In this document: in pieces, positions 11,630-19,728 of the stretch
Layout: each line of letters opens with the position of its first letter
Position numbering within the stretch: the stretch's first letter is position 1
NCBI RefSeq assembly: GCF_000473265.1
Contig: NZ_KI421511.1
Location: 1,663,731 to 1,727,730 of the forward strand
Direction: 5' to 3'
DNA from: Amycolatopsis thermoflava N1165
GTDB lineage: Bacteria > Actinomycetota > Actinomycetes > Mycobacteriales > Pseudonocardiaceae
DNA: 64,000 nucleotides
Notes under the pieces: generated by a model
What the model saw: only the letters and a program-made list of their open reading frames with translations
Database searches by the model: none
What the model was told of the DNA's origin: nothing
Position numbers and translations under genes: made by a program

Positions 11630-12472
11630 TCACGAAACTGCGGGCAGCCTACCCAGCACCGCCCGGGTGTACAGCAGCTCGAACCCCTGCCGCTGCGCGT
11701 TGTGCTGCGATCGGGACGCCGGCTGGGTGGTCACGACGGCGAGGTCGCAGCCCGCCCCGGCCGCGTCGGCGATCCGGGCGGACAGCAGGGCGGTCTGGAC
11801 GCCCCGCCGCCGGTGGCCGGGCAGGGTCGCGGCTCCGGTGAACTGGGCCAGGCCGTCCACCACGCACATGCTGGCCACACCGGCGACGACCCCGTCGCAC
11901 ACCGCCGTGTACCGCCGCACGCCGTCGCCGGCGAGGTCGCGCACCGCCCGCGCGAGGACTTCGCGCGGGAACTGCTGGTCGGACGGCGGATCCTGGTCGT
12001 CCGGGTGGCCGAAGCCGTCCGCCGCGACGTCGAGCCAGGCCGCGAACTCGTCGTCGCCGCTCGGCCGGATCTCCACGCCCGGCGGCGCGACGCGGTCCAG
12101 TCCACTCCGTAGGTCCCGGCCCAGCACGTTCTCGAAGGACTCCAGCCGGTACCCGCGGGCAGTGAGCGCCGCCCCGATCGCGGGATCGACGAGGTGCGCG
12201 AGCTCGACCTGCACCGGGCAGCCCACCGCGGCGAAGGCCTTTTCGACGCCCGCCAGGGACTCCGCGTCCGGCACGCCGCCGAACCCGAGACCGGCGACCT
12301 TGTTCAACGGCGACCCGGCCTCGGCGAACGTCGCCACTCCCCCGGCGACGGGCAGCACGAACGCGGCCGAGCCGGGCCGTTTCCGCGCCTTCTCGGTCGC
12401 TTCGGCCATCCGCCGCGCTTCGGCGCGTTCGATGCGCTCGGCCAGCGGGAGGTCACAGAAGAGTGCGCTCAC
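11630..12472 (-). CDS. GNAT-family N-acetyltransferase
   Basis: This 280-residue protein ends in a GNAT acetyl-CoA fold, with the motif-A loop LPGHRRRGVQTALLSARI near residue 225 and the beta-strand CDLAVVTT after it. The N-terminal half (LPLAERIERAEARRMAEA onward) resembles the degenerate first GNAT repeat common in actinobacterial proteins of this size. Substrate is unknown. The start is GTG at 12472, with TACGCT 7 nt upstream on the minus strand and no ribosome site, so it is probably leaderless. The 180 bp between this stop and furA show no convincing gene. Confidence 0.85.
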   Translation of the reverse strand: MSALFCDLPLAERIERAEARRMAEATEKARKRPGSAAFVLPVAGGVATFAEAGSPLNKVAGLGFGGVPDAESLAGVEKAFAAVGCPVQVELAHLVDPAIGAALTARGYRLESFENVLGRDLRSGLDRVAPPGVEIRPSGDDEFAAWLDVAADGFGHPDDQDPPSDQQFPREVLARAVRDLAGDGVRRYTAVCDGVVAGVASMCVVDGLAQFTGAATLPGHRRRGVQTALLSARIADAAGAGCDLAVVTTQPASRSQHNAQRQGFELLYTRAVLGRLPAVS

Positions 12473-12524
12473 GGGCCGGAGCGTAGCGGCGGACCCGCCG
12501 GAGTTCCTCCTATTTCCGGCGCAC

Positions 12525-12797
12525 TCAGGCCGCCGCGGGCGCGGGCAGGGTCGCCGACGCCCGCGCGACGAACTCCGCGTTCGATCGCGTCGTGCGGAGC
12601 TGCTCCAGGAACTGCCCGGTGGCGCGCCGGGGGTCCTGGCCCGCCAGCGCGCGCCGGACCTCCGTCATCACCGTCAGCTCCGCGGGCGACAGCAGGAGCT
12701 CGTCGCGGCGGGTGCCGGACGCGAACAGGTCGATCGCCGGGTACACGCGGTGGCCGGCGAGGGCGCGGTCGAGCCGGAGCTCGGCGTTGCCGGTGCT
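12525..12797 (-). pseudogene. C-terminal fragment of a Rho factor paralogue
   Basis: The minus strand encodes the last ~90 residues of a transcription termination factor Rho: TGNAELRLDRALAG, then VYPAIDLFASGTRRDELLL, then RTTRSNAEFVARASATLP. These match the conserved end of Rho (the ExxLDR, FPAID and SGTRREELLL blocks). The RNA-dependent ATPase core needed before this point is absent: at about 12797 the homology stops and unrelated sequence begins. The matching N-terminal half of a Rho lies 2.9 kb away at 15706-16069, so this is a broken paralogue, not the housekeeping gene. Confidence 0.75.
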
Positions 12798-12944
12798 CCG
12801 CGGCTACCTCGCCGACGGCCTCGAAGGCCGCAAATCCGTCCTGGTCGTCAAGACCAACGAGGACTCAGCGGAGCTTTCTGCTCGCGTTCGTCCAGAACTG
12901 ATCGAGCTGGGGCGGGTCGGTTCCGAAGACGTCGCACAGCACAC
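12792..12944 (+). pseudogene. possible fragment of a conjugative relaxase/helicase
   Basis: The plus strand encodes about 50 residues reading LRGYLADGLEGRKSVLVV, then TNEDSAELSARVRPEL. This resembles the segment in MobF/TraA-type relaxases where a dose of ATPase-like sequence contains VDTNEQAAxLxxxxR. Neither a start codon with ribosome site nor the rest of the protein is present. It begins exactly where the Rho fragment ends and stops at the end of the MMPL gene. If right, it is a scar of a conjugative element; the identification rests on one short block. Confidence 0.35.
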
Positions 12945-12945
12945 C

Positions 12946-15129
12946 TCAGGTCCGGGCCGCTTCGAGTTCGGGTTCCGGTTCGAGGTGGGGCAGGGTGCGG
13001 TCCAGCCAGCCGGGCAGCCACCAGCTGTACTTGCCGAGCAGGAACATCGCCGCCGGGACGATGACCAGGCGGATGAGCGTGGCGTCGATCAGCACGCTCA
13101 CGCCGAGGCCCAGCGCGAGGATCTTGATGACCACGTTCGGTGAGGTCAGGAACGCGAAGAAGACGCAGATCATGATCAGCGCGGCCGAGGTGATCACACG
13201 TGCGGTGACCGCGAGCCCGTCGGCGACGCTCCGGTGGGTGTCCCGCGTGCGCAGCCACGCCTCGTGGACGCGCGAGAGCAGGAACACCTCGTAGTCCATG
13301 GACAGCCCGAACACGATCGCGAACATGATCATCGGCACGTAGGACTCGATCGGCACCGGCTCGGGCACCCCGAACACGGACCCGAGCCAGTCCCACTGGA
13401 ACACCGCGACGATGACGCCGTAGGAGGCGGCGATCGACAGCAGGTTCAGCACCGCGGCCTTGAGGGCGAGCACCGGGCTGCGGAAGGACAGCAGCAGCAA
13501 CACGAACGCCGCTGCCACCACGACGCCGATGATGAGCGGCAGCTTGGCGGCCACCACGTCGCGGAAGTCGAGCTGCCCCGCGGTCATGCCGGTGACGTAG
13601 GAGGTCGATCCCGCCAGCACCGGCGGCAGGGTCTGCGTCCGGAGCCTGGTCAGCAGCTCATCGGTCGCGGCGTCCTGCGGCCCGGTCGTCGGCGTGACCG
13701 TCGACAACAGGACGGCACCGTCCGGGCTCGCCGTGAGCGGAGTGGCCGAGGCGACGCCGGGGGTCGTCGCGAGCGCCTGCTGCACCGATGCCGCCAGCGT
13801 GTCACGGGAGACGGTTCCACCGGGCATGACGACCACGGTGAACTGCCCGTTCACACCGGGACCGAACCCGGCGCCGAGCGCGTCGTAAGCCAGCCGTGTC
13901 GTGCTCCCCCCGGGGTCGGCGCCCTGGTCGATGTGCCCGAGTTGCATGGAGAACGCCGGGATCGCCAGCACACCCGCGACCAGGACGCCGCCGCACAGGT
14001 ACCACCACGGGTGCCGGTCGATCCGGACCGCGTACCGGTGCCAGGCGCTTTCGGATCCGTCGGCGGACTGCTCGGCCACCGGACGCCGCACGTGCCAGCG
14101 GTCGATGCGGCGTCCGGCCAGGCCCAACAGCGCGGGGACGAGGGTGGTGGCGGCGATGGCGGCCACGACGACGGTGATGGCGGCAGCGAGCCCGAGTTTG
14201 CCGATGAAGGCGACACCGACGGCGAACAGGCCCATCAAGGCGATCACCACGGTGGTCGCGGCGATGAGGATGGACCGCCCGCTGGTGGCGACCGTGCGGC
14301 CGGCCGCCGTCACCGGGTCCTCGCCGTCGAGGAGGCGCTGGCGGAACCGGGTCGTGAGGAACAGCGCGTAGTCGATGCCGACGCCGAGGCCGATCATGAT
14401 CGCCAGCGTGGGTGACGCCGTCGCGAACGTGACCCAGCCGGCGAGCAGCCCGAGCAGGCCAAGACCCGTGATGACACCGATGATCGAGGTGAGAACCGGC
14501 AGCCCGGCGGCCAGCACGCTGCCGAACGCGACCAGCAACACCAGCAGCGCGACGACGATGCCGATCAGTTCCGAGCGCAGGTCACCGGCGTGCGATTCGG
14601 CCGCCTCGCCGAGGGTGCCGGCATAGTCGACGCCGACCCCCGCCGCGCGGGCCGGGTTCGTCGCGTTGTCGATGTTGTCGACCAGGTCCTCGCCCAGATT
14701 CGCCGGCTTGTCGTCGAACTGCACGGTGGCGAACGCGGTACGCCCGTCGGGCGAGGTGGTCGCGGGGGAGAGCGGATCCGACACCGAAACCACGTGCGGC
14801 ACGGCACGCACCGCAGCGGCGGACTGCTCGATGGCGGCTTCGCTGGTGCCCACGGAGCCGGTGTCCACGGTGAAGACCACCCGGGCGGTCGTCGACCCGC
14901 CGACGACGCCGTTTTCGGTGAGGACGGTGCGCCCACGGCCGGACTCGGACCCGGGGAGCGTGAAGTCGTCGCTGTAGATGCCGCCCGCCAGCGCGTTCGC
15001 CACCGTCGCGCCGACCAGGACGAGCAGCCACACCGCCACCACGCGCCAGGGGTGCGCCGCACAGCGCCGTCCGGCGCGTTCCAGCGCTCCGGCGCCGCGA
15101 TTGGTGGTGGTGCCGGCTCGTTCCGCCAT
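12946..15129 (-). CDS. MMPL-family RND transporter
   Basis: This 727-residue polytopic membrane protein is of the MMPL/RND type used in actinobacteria to export lipids, drugs or siderophores by proton motive force. Two repeats are visible, each with one TM helix, a large extracellular loop and a block of five TM helices. The conserved GLGVGIDYALFLTTRFRQ of the first half and FGLSMDYEVFLLSRVHEA of the second hold the proton-relay aspartates. The length is typical and the gene looks intact. It lies between broken genes and has no neighbouring regulator, so it may have arrived independently; cargo is unknown. Confidence 0.92.
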   Translation of the reverse strand: MAERAGTTTNRGAGALERAGRRCAAHPWRVVAVWLLVLVGATVANALAGGIYSDDFTLPGSESGRGRTVLTENGVVGGSTTARVVFTVDTGSVGTSEAAIEQSAAAVRAVPHVVSVSDPLSPATTSPDGRTAFATVQFDDKPANLGEDLVDNIDNATNPARAAGVGVDYAGTLGEAAESHAGDLRSELIGIVVALLVLLVAFGSVLAAGLPVLTSIIGVITGLGLLGLLAGWVTFATASPTLAIMIGLGVGIDYALFLTTRFRQRLLDGEDPVTAAGRTVATSGRSILIAATTVVIALMGLFAVGVAFIGKLGLAAAITVVVAAIAATTLVPALLGLAGRRIDRWHVRRPVAEQSADGSESAWHRYAVRIDRHPWWYLCGGVLVAGVLAIPAFSMQLGHIDQGADPGGSTTRLAYDALGAGFGPGVNGQFTVVVMPGGTVSRDTLAASVQQALATTPGVASATPLTASPDGAVLLSTVTPTTGPQDAATDELLTRLRTQTLPPVLAGSTSYVTGMTAGQLDFRDVVAAKLPLIIGVVVAAAFVLLLLSFRSPVLALKAAVLNLLSIAASYGVIVAVFQWDWLGSVFGVPEPVPIESYVPMIMFAIVFGLSMDYEVFLLSRVHEAWLRTRDTHRSVADGLAVTARVITSAALIMICVFFAFLTSPNVVIKILALGLGVSVLIDATLIRLVIVPAAMFLLGKYSWWLPGWLDRTLPHLEPEPELEAART

Positions 15130-15189
15130 GCCGCGACCTCGGGTCGGGGAGTCCTGCCGCAGTTCAGCGTCACCCGGGCCGGTGAGGCG

Positions 15190-15710
15190 TCATAGGGCCG
15201 AAGGTCCCCCGCTCTGCCCGGCGGACAGGGCCGGCCCGGGATCGCGGCGGCGGATCTGGTACTCGATGAACCCGCTGGCGTCGTAGAGCCGGTTGGCCGG
15301 CGTCCGATCCCGCTCACCGCCAGGCTCGTCATCGTCGACGAACAAGGTCACTTCGGAAGCGCCGAGCTCGGTAGCGGGCACCTCATGGACCGCCACAGAT
15401 CGGTGCCGACGAACCCGGCCTCGACCAGCGCCGCGCGGTCACCGGCCGGTGCCCACGGGCAGCGCCTCCAGGCCGAGCCCGAGGGCGGTGGCAAAGCTGA
15501 ACGCCTCCACCACCGGTGCTCACGCAGCTCATCCAGGACGTGCCTCAGTAGAACGTCGACCGCGGTGCGGTCTTCCCGCGCGTGCAGCCACAGCAACACC
15601 CCCGTGTCATCCCGGGAGCGCGCGGAGAACGACACCACCTCACCATCGCTGGTCGCGGCCACGGCCGTGCGCGGCGCGGCCAGCTCCTCCCACGCACGTC
15701 CGGGTGGTTG
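15190..15710 (-). pseudogene. frameshifted C-terminal half of a GNAT acetyltransferase
   Basis: Reading down the minus strand, acetyltransferase-like pieces follow in order but in alternating frames: AAPRTAVAATSDGEVVSF and DDTGVLLWLHARED; then VEAFSFATALGLGLEALPVG; then RAALVEAGFVGTDLWR; then AVHEVPATELGASEVTLFVD and NRLYDASGFIEYQIRRRDP. At least three frameshifts are needed to join them. The N-terminal half is missing and replaced by the Rho fragment at about 15706. The last block (RLYDASGF-EYQ) is typical of GNAT C-termini. Confidence 0.65.
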
Positions 15711-16069
15711 GTGGCGACGCCGTGCGCGATCGCTTGCAGGACAGAGGTTTTCCCGGTGCGCGGCGGCGCGACGACGAGCGCGCGCTGTCCCTTGCCGATC
15801 GGCGCGGCGAGGTCGAGCACGCGGGTGGTGAGCTGGTGGCGGCCGGTCTCCAGCACGAGCCGCTCGTCCGGGTGAACCGGGGTGAGCCGGTCGAACTCGG
15901 GACGGCGGCCGCCGGGATCGGCGCCGTTGACGGAAATCAGTTCCTGCCCCTCCAGCAGGATCTCGTCGCCGCGCCGGAGGCCATGCGCCCGGACGAGTCC
16001 GAAGGGGACAGTGGTGCCGCCGAGGGTGGCGCTCTTGCCGTGGATGTCGAGAATGCCGTGACAGGGCAT
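15706..16069 (-). pseudogene. N-terminal fragment of a Rho factor paralogue
   Basis: The minus-strand frame starts at ATG 16069 with a GGGAG ribosome site and reads GILDIHGKSATL, the RNA-binding region (VRAHGLRRGDEI), RPEFDRLTPVHPDERLVLET, the Rho signature APIGKGQRALVVAPPRTGKT (Walker A), then AIAHGVATNHPDV. It is about 121 residues long. Just after this, where Rho should continue with its Walker B region, the sequence switches to GNAT-like sequence. The frame stays open to 15545 but only as a meaningless chimera. The C-terminal end of a Rho is at 12525-12797. Confidence 0.8.
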
Positions 16070-16263
16070 GGTGGTGCTCCCAAGGGAAGACGGCGCGGAC
16101 AGCGCCGGAACGGGACGACCCGGACTCGGCGTTCGCAGAGAGAGGGGGTCGCAGAGAGAGGAAGGACGATCCCGCGGGCGGCTCGGCCAGCATCCGGGAG
16201 ATCAAGGCCCACTGTAACCCAGTCCGTGCCCGCTCCACAAGAGCCAGATCCGTCGCACCAATT

Positions 16264-16302
16264 TTGACGGAGAGATTGTGAACAATTTCGTCGACCGTTA
16301 GT
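16264..16302 (+). promoter_or_regulatory. promoter/operator region of the ligJ operon
   Basis: An AT-rich patch in otherwise very GC-rich DNA contains a -35-like TTGACG (16264-16269) and a near-perfect 18-bp palindrome, GAGATTGT-GA-ACAATTTC (16272-16289). The TTGT-N2-ACAA core is the style of site bound by GntR- and IclR-type repressors. No regulator gene adjoins, so the binder is unknown. A clear -10 was not identified. Confidence 0.5.
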
Positions 16303-16339
16303 GTGCTGGGCAGAGAACGACGACGTGCGAGGAACGACC

Positions 16340-17365
16340 TTGATCATCGACTGCCACGGCCACTACACGACCGCCCCGCCCGCCCTCGCGGCGTGGCGCG
16401 ACCAGCAGATCGCCGCGCTGGACGGCTCCGGCCCCGCGCCGGCCCGCGCCGGCCTGCGGATCAGCGACGACGAGCTGCGGGAGACGATCGAGCCCAACCA
16501 GCTGCGGCTGATGGACGAGCGCGGCATCGACCTCACGATCTTCTCCCCGCGTGCGTCGTTCATGGCCCACCACATCGGCGGGTTCGAGACCTCCGCCGAG
16601 TGGGCCGCGATCTGCAACGAGCTGTGCTACCGCGTCAGCACGCTGTACCCGGAGCGGTTCGTCCCGGCCGCGATGCTCCCCCAGTCCCCCGGCGTCGACC
16701 CGGTGACCTGCATCCCGGAGCTCACCCGCTGCGTCGAGGAGTACGGCGCCGTCGCACTGAACCTCAACCCCGACCCGAGCGGCGGCCACTGGACGGCCCC
16801 GCCGCTGACCGACCGCTCGTGGTACCCGATCTACGAGAAAATGGTCGAATACGACATCCCGGCCATGGTGCACGTGAGCACGAGCGTGAACCCCGCCTTC
16901 CACACCACCGGCGCGCACTACCTCAACGCCGACACCACCGCGTTCATGCAGCTCGTGCAGGGCGACCTGTTCCGCGACTTCCCGCAGCTGCGGCTGGTCA
17001 TCCCGCACGGCGGCGGCGCGGTGCCCTACCACTGGGGCCGGTTCCGCGGCCTGGCGATGGCGCTGGGCAAGCCGGAACTGGAGGAGCACGTGCTGAACAA
17101 CGTCTTCTTCGACACCTGCGTCTACCACCAGCCGGGGTCGGACCTGCTCTTCGAGGTCGTCCCGGCCCGCAACATCCTGTTCGCCTCGGAGATGATCGGC
17201 GCGGTGCGCAGCGTCGACCCGCGCACCGGCCACCACTTCGACGACACCCGGCGCTACGCCGAAGCCGCGAACCTGTCCGAAGAGGACTGGGCCGCGATCA
17301 GGGAGCACAACGCCCGCCGGGTCTACCCCCGGCTGGACGCGCTGCTGAAAGGCCAGGGCCGGTGA
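16340..17365 (+). CDS. ligJ: 4-oxalomesaconate hydratase
   Basis: This 341-residue amidohydrolase-superfamily enzyme matches LigJ, which hydrates 4-oxalomesaconate to 4-carboxy-4-hydroxy-2-oxoadipate in the protocatechuate 4,5-cleavage and gallate routes. Hallmarks are the opening IIDCHGHYTTAP (metal HxH), LTIFSPRASFMAHH, NLNPDPSGGHW, FHTTGAHYLNADTTAFMQ and ILFASEMIGAVR. With TTG at 16340 as start the length equals that of known LigJ, and GAGGAACGACC provides the ribosome site. Upstream GTG codons at 16325 and 16301 are alternatives. It overlaps the next gene by 4 bp. Confidence 0.88.
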   Translation: MIIDCHGHYTTAPPALAAWRDQQIAALDGSGPAPARAGLRISDDELRETIEPNQLRLMDERGIDLTIFSPRASFMAHHIGGFETSAEWAAICNELCYRVSTLYPERFVPAAMLPQSPGVDPVTCIPELTRCVEEYGAVALNLNPDPSGGHWTAPPLTDRSWYPIYEKMVEYDIPAMVHVSTSVNPAFHTTGAHYLNADTTAFMQLVQGDLFRDFPQLRLVIPHGGGAVPYHWGRFRGLAMALGKPELEEHVLNNVFFDTCVYHQPGSDLLFEVVPARNILFASEMIGAVRSVDPRTGHHFDDTRRYAEAANLSEEDWAAIREHNARRVYPRLDALLKGQGR

Positions 17366-18276
17366 CCGCGCCGAAGACCCCGGGCTGGCTCGACTGGCAC
17401 GCCGACCCGTCCACCCCGCGCTTCCGGCTGCCGCCGGGCACCGTGGACGCGCACTGCCACGTGTTCGGCCCGCAGGCGGAGTTCCCGTTCGCGCCGGAGC
17501 GCAAGTACACGCCCTGCGACGCGAGTAAGGAGCAGCTCTTCGCGCTGCGCGACCACCTGGGCGTCAGCCGCAACGTCATCGTGCAGGCCACCTGTCACGG
17601 CGCGGACAACTCCGCGATGGTCGACGCCGTCCGGGCCTCCGGCGGGCGGGCCCGCGGGGTCGCGACCGTCCGCCCCGAGGTGAGTGACGCCGAGCTGCGC
17701 GAGCTGGACGCGGCGGGCGTGCGCGGTGTGCGGTTCAACTTCGTGCGACGGCTCGTCGACGCCGCCCCGCACGAGGCGCTGAGCACGATCGCCAGGAAGA
17801 TCGCGCCGCTCGGCTGGCACGTGGTGCTCTACTTCGAGGCCGCCGACCTGCCCGAGCTGGCGGACTTCTTCGGGTCGCTGCCCGCGCCGCTCGTGGTCGA
17901 CCACATGGGACGGCCGGACGTGCGAAAACCCGTGGACGGCCCGGAGTTCGGCCGGTTCCTGCGGTTCGTCGAGCGCAACGACGTGTGGGTGAAGGTGAGC
18001 TGTCCGGAGCGCCTGAGCGTGTCCGGTCCCCCGGCGCTGCACGGCGAACGCCACGCCTACACCGACGTGGTGCCCTTCGCCCGCCGCGTCGTGACCGAGT
18101 TCGAGGACCGCGTGCTGTGGGGCACGGACTGGCCGCACCCCAACCTCACCGACCACATGCCCGACGACGGTCTGCTCGTCGACCACGTCCCGCGGATCGC
18201 CGAAACCGCCGCGCTGCAGCGGAAACTGCTCGTCGACAACCCGATGCGCCTCTACTGGCCCGGCGAAACCGCCTGA
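17362..18276 (+). CDS. ligI: 2-pyrone-4,6-dicarboxylate hydrolase (LigI-like amidohydrolase)
   Basis: This 304-residue amidohydrolase-2 protein resembles LigI, which opens the lactone 2-pyrone-4,6-dicarboxylate to give the substrate of LigJ. It carries DAHCHVFGP (metal HxH), NVIVQATCHGADN, GVRGVRFNFVRRLVD, LVVDHMGRPDV and WGTDWPHPN with the catalytic aspartate. The first 30 residues (TPGWLDWHADPSTPRF) are also typical. The GTG start at 17362 overlaps the ligJ stop (GTGA). With ligJ and the downstream transporter it forms one transcription unit. Confidence 0.88.
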   Translation: MTAPKTPGWLDWHADPSTPRFRLPPGTVDAHCHVFGPQAEFPFAPERKYTPCDASKEQLFALRDHLGVSRNVIVQATCHGADNSAMVDAVRASGGRARGVATVRPEVSDAELRELDAAGVRGVRFNFVRRLVDAAPHEALSTIARKIAPLGWHVVLYFEAADLPELADFFGSLPAPLVVDHMGRPDVRKPVDGPEFGRFLRFVERNDVWVKVSCPERLSVSGPPALHGERHAYTDVVPFARRVVTEFEDRVLWGTDWPHPNLTDHMPDDGLLVDHVPRIAETAALQRKLLVDNPMRLYWPGETA

Positions 18277-18304
18277 GCCTCCCCCTTCCCCGGAAAGGCA
18301 TGCA

Positions 18305-19657
18305 ATGCAGCACGCCAACGCGCTGAACCGGTTGAACCGCCTGCCGATCGGCCGGTTCCACAAGATGACCCTGTTCGCGGTCGCGTTCGCCTACTTCTTC
18401 GAGTTCGCCGACATCAACAGCTTCGCGACCACCGCGCCCAAGCTGATCAAGCTGTGGGGCGTGACCGTCGACCAGGTCGCGTACGTGACCTCGCTGTCGT
18501 TCGTGGGCATGTTCTTCGGGTCGATCGTGGCGAGCACGATCGCCGACCGCTGGGGCCGCAGGAACGCGCTGCTGCTGACCACCGTGTGGTTCGGCGTGTT
18601 CTCGTTCGCGGCCGTGTTCTCCTGGGACATCGTGTCGCTGGGCGTGTTCCGCGTCCTGACCTCGGCGGGGCTGTCGGCGATGACGGTCGTCGCGGTCATC
18701 TACGTCAACGAGCTCTACCCGGCGGCCAACCGCGGCAAGTACCAGGCCTACGCGATCGTGATCGGCATCTGCGGCACGCCGGTGACCAACCTGATCGCGA
18801 GCGCCGTGGTGCCGATCAACGACTGGTCCTGGCGGCTGGTGTACCTGTGGGGCGCGCTCGGCGTGCTGCTGGTGCTGTTCACGCGGCACCTCAAGGAATC
18901 GCCGCGCTGGTACGAAAGCCGCGGCGACCACGCGAAGGCCGACGCGGTGCTGCGGGAGATCGAGGCGCAGGTCGCCGCGGAGAAGGGCCCGCTGCCGGAG
19001 CCGGCGCCGCCGGTCGAGGAGGCCCCGGTGGCCAAGGCGCCGTTGCGGTTGCTGCTGCGCAAGAAGTACCTGCTGCCGACGCTGCTGCTGACCGTCCTGT
19101 GGGTGACGCAGACCATCGGGTTCTTCGGGTATTCGAGCTGGGCGCCGACGCTGCTGGCCAAGGAGGGTTTCAGCGTCGAGAAGTCGGTGTTCTACGTGGC
19201 GCTCACGACGGTCGGCGCGCCGCTCGGGTCGTACCTGGCCGCACTGGTCACCGACCGGTTCGAGCGCAAGTGGTGCCTGGTGGTGTTCGGCACGGTCATC
19301 GCGCTGTGCGGGTTGTGCTACGGGCTGACGTTCAACCCCCTGCTGATCGTCGTGTTCGGGTTCCTGGTGAACCTGTTCGAGCGCGGCTACACCGCACTCG
19401 GGTACGCGTACTCGCCGGAGCTGTTCGACACGCGCGGCCGCTCCCTGGGCACCGGCGTGTCGTACGGACTCGGACGGCTGTCCAACGCGGCGGGGCCGCT
19501 GATCGTGTCGTCGCTGTACAACGGCAGCGGGTACCAGGCGGTGTTCCTGTTCATCGCGGGCACCTGGATGGTGGGCGCGGTCGTGCTGGCGATCTTCGGG
19601 CCGCGCACCCGGCCCGCGAAGGCCAGGGCGCGGAACGTCGAGTCGGCCGAGGTCTGA
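18305..19657 (+). CDS. MFS transporter, probable aromatic/dicarboxylic acid importer
   Basis: This 450-residue major facilitator has 12 predicted TM segments, the loop 2-3 motif ADRWGRRNA, ESPRWYESRGD after TM6, and a long acidic/proline cytoplasmic loop. The pattern is of the metabolite:H+ or sugar-porter-like branch used for aromatic and organic acids. A GGAAAGG site precedes ATG 18305, 28 bp after ligI. Its place in the operon suggests uptake of pyrone dicarboxylate, oxalomesaconate or a precursor acid. Substrate is inferred only from context. Confidence 0.87.
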   Translation: MQHANALNRLNRLPIGRFHKMTLFAVAFAYFFEFADINSFATTAPKLIKLWGVTVDQVAYVTSLSFVGMFFGSIVASTIADRWGRRNALLLTTVWFGVFSFAAVFSWDIVSLGVFRVLTSAGLSAMTVVAVIYVNELYPAANRGKYQAYAIVIGICGTPVTNLIASAVVPINDWSWRLVYLWGALGVLLVLFTRHLKESPRWYESRGDHAKADAVLREIEAQVAAEKGPLPEPAPPVEEAPVAKAPLRLLLRKKYLLPTLLLTVLWVTQTIGFFGYSSWAPTLLAKEGFSVEKSVFYVALTTVGAPLGSYLAALVTDRFERKWCLVVFGTVIALCGLCYGLTFNPLLIVVFGFLVNLFERGYTALGYAYSPELFDTRGRSLGTGVSYGLGRLSNAAGPLIVSSLYNGSGYQAVFLFIAGTWMVGAVVLAIFGPRTRPAKARARNVESAEV

Positions 19658-19728
19658 TCCGCGGAAAATGATCACTCGTCTCCGCGCGCGGCCGGTTAGG
19701 CTGCGCGCGAAGACGAGTGGAGGAGACG

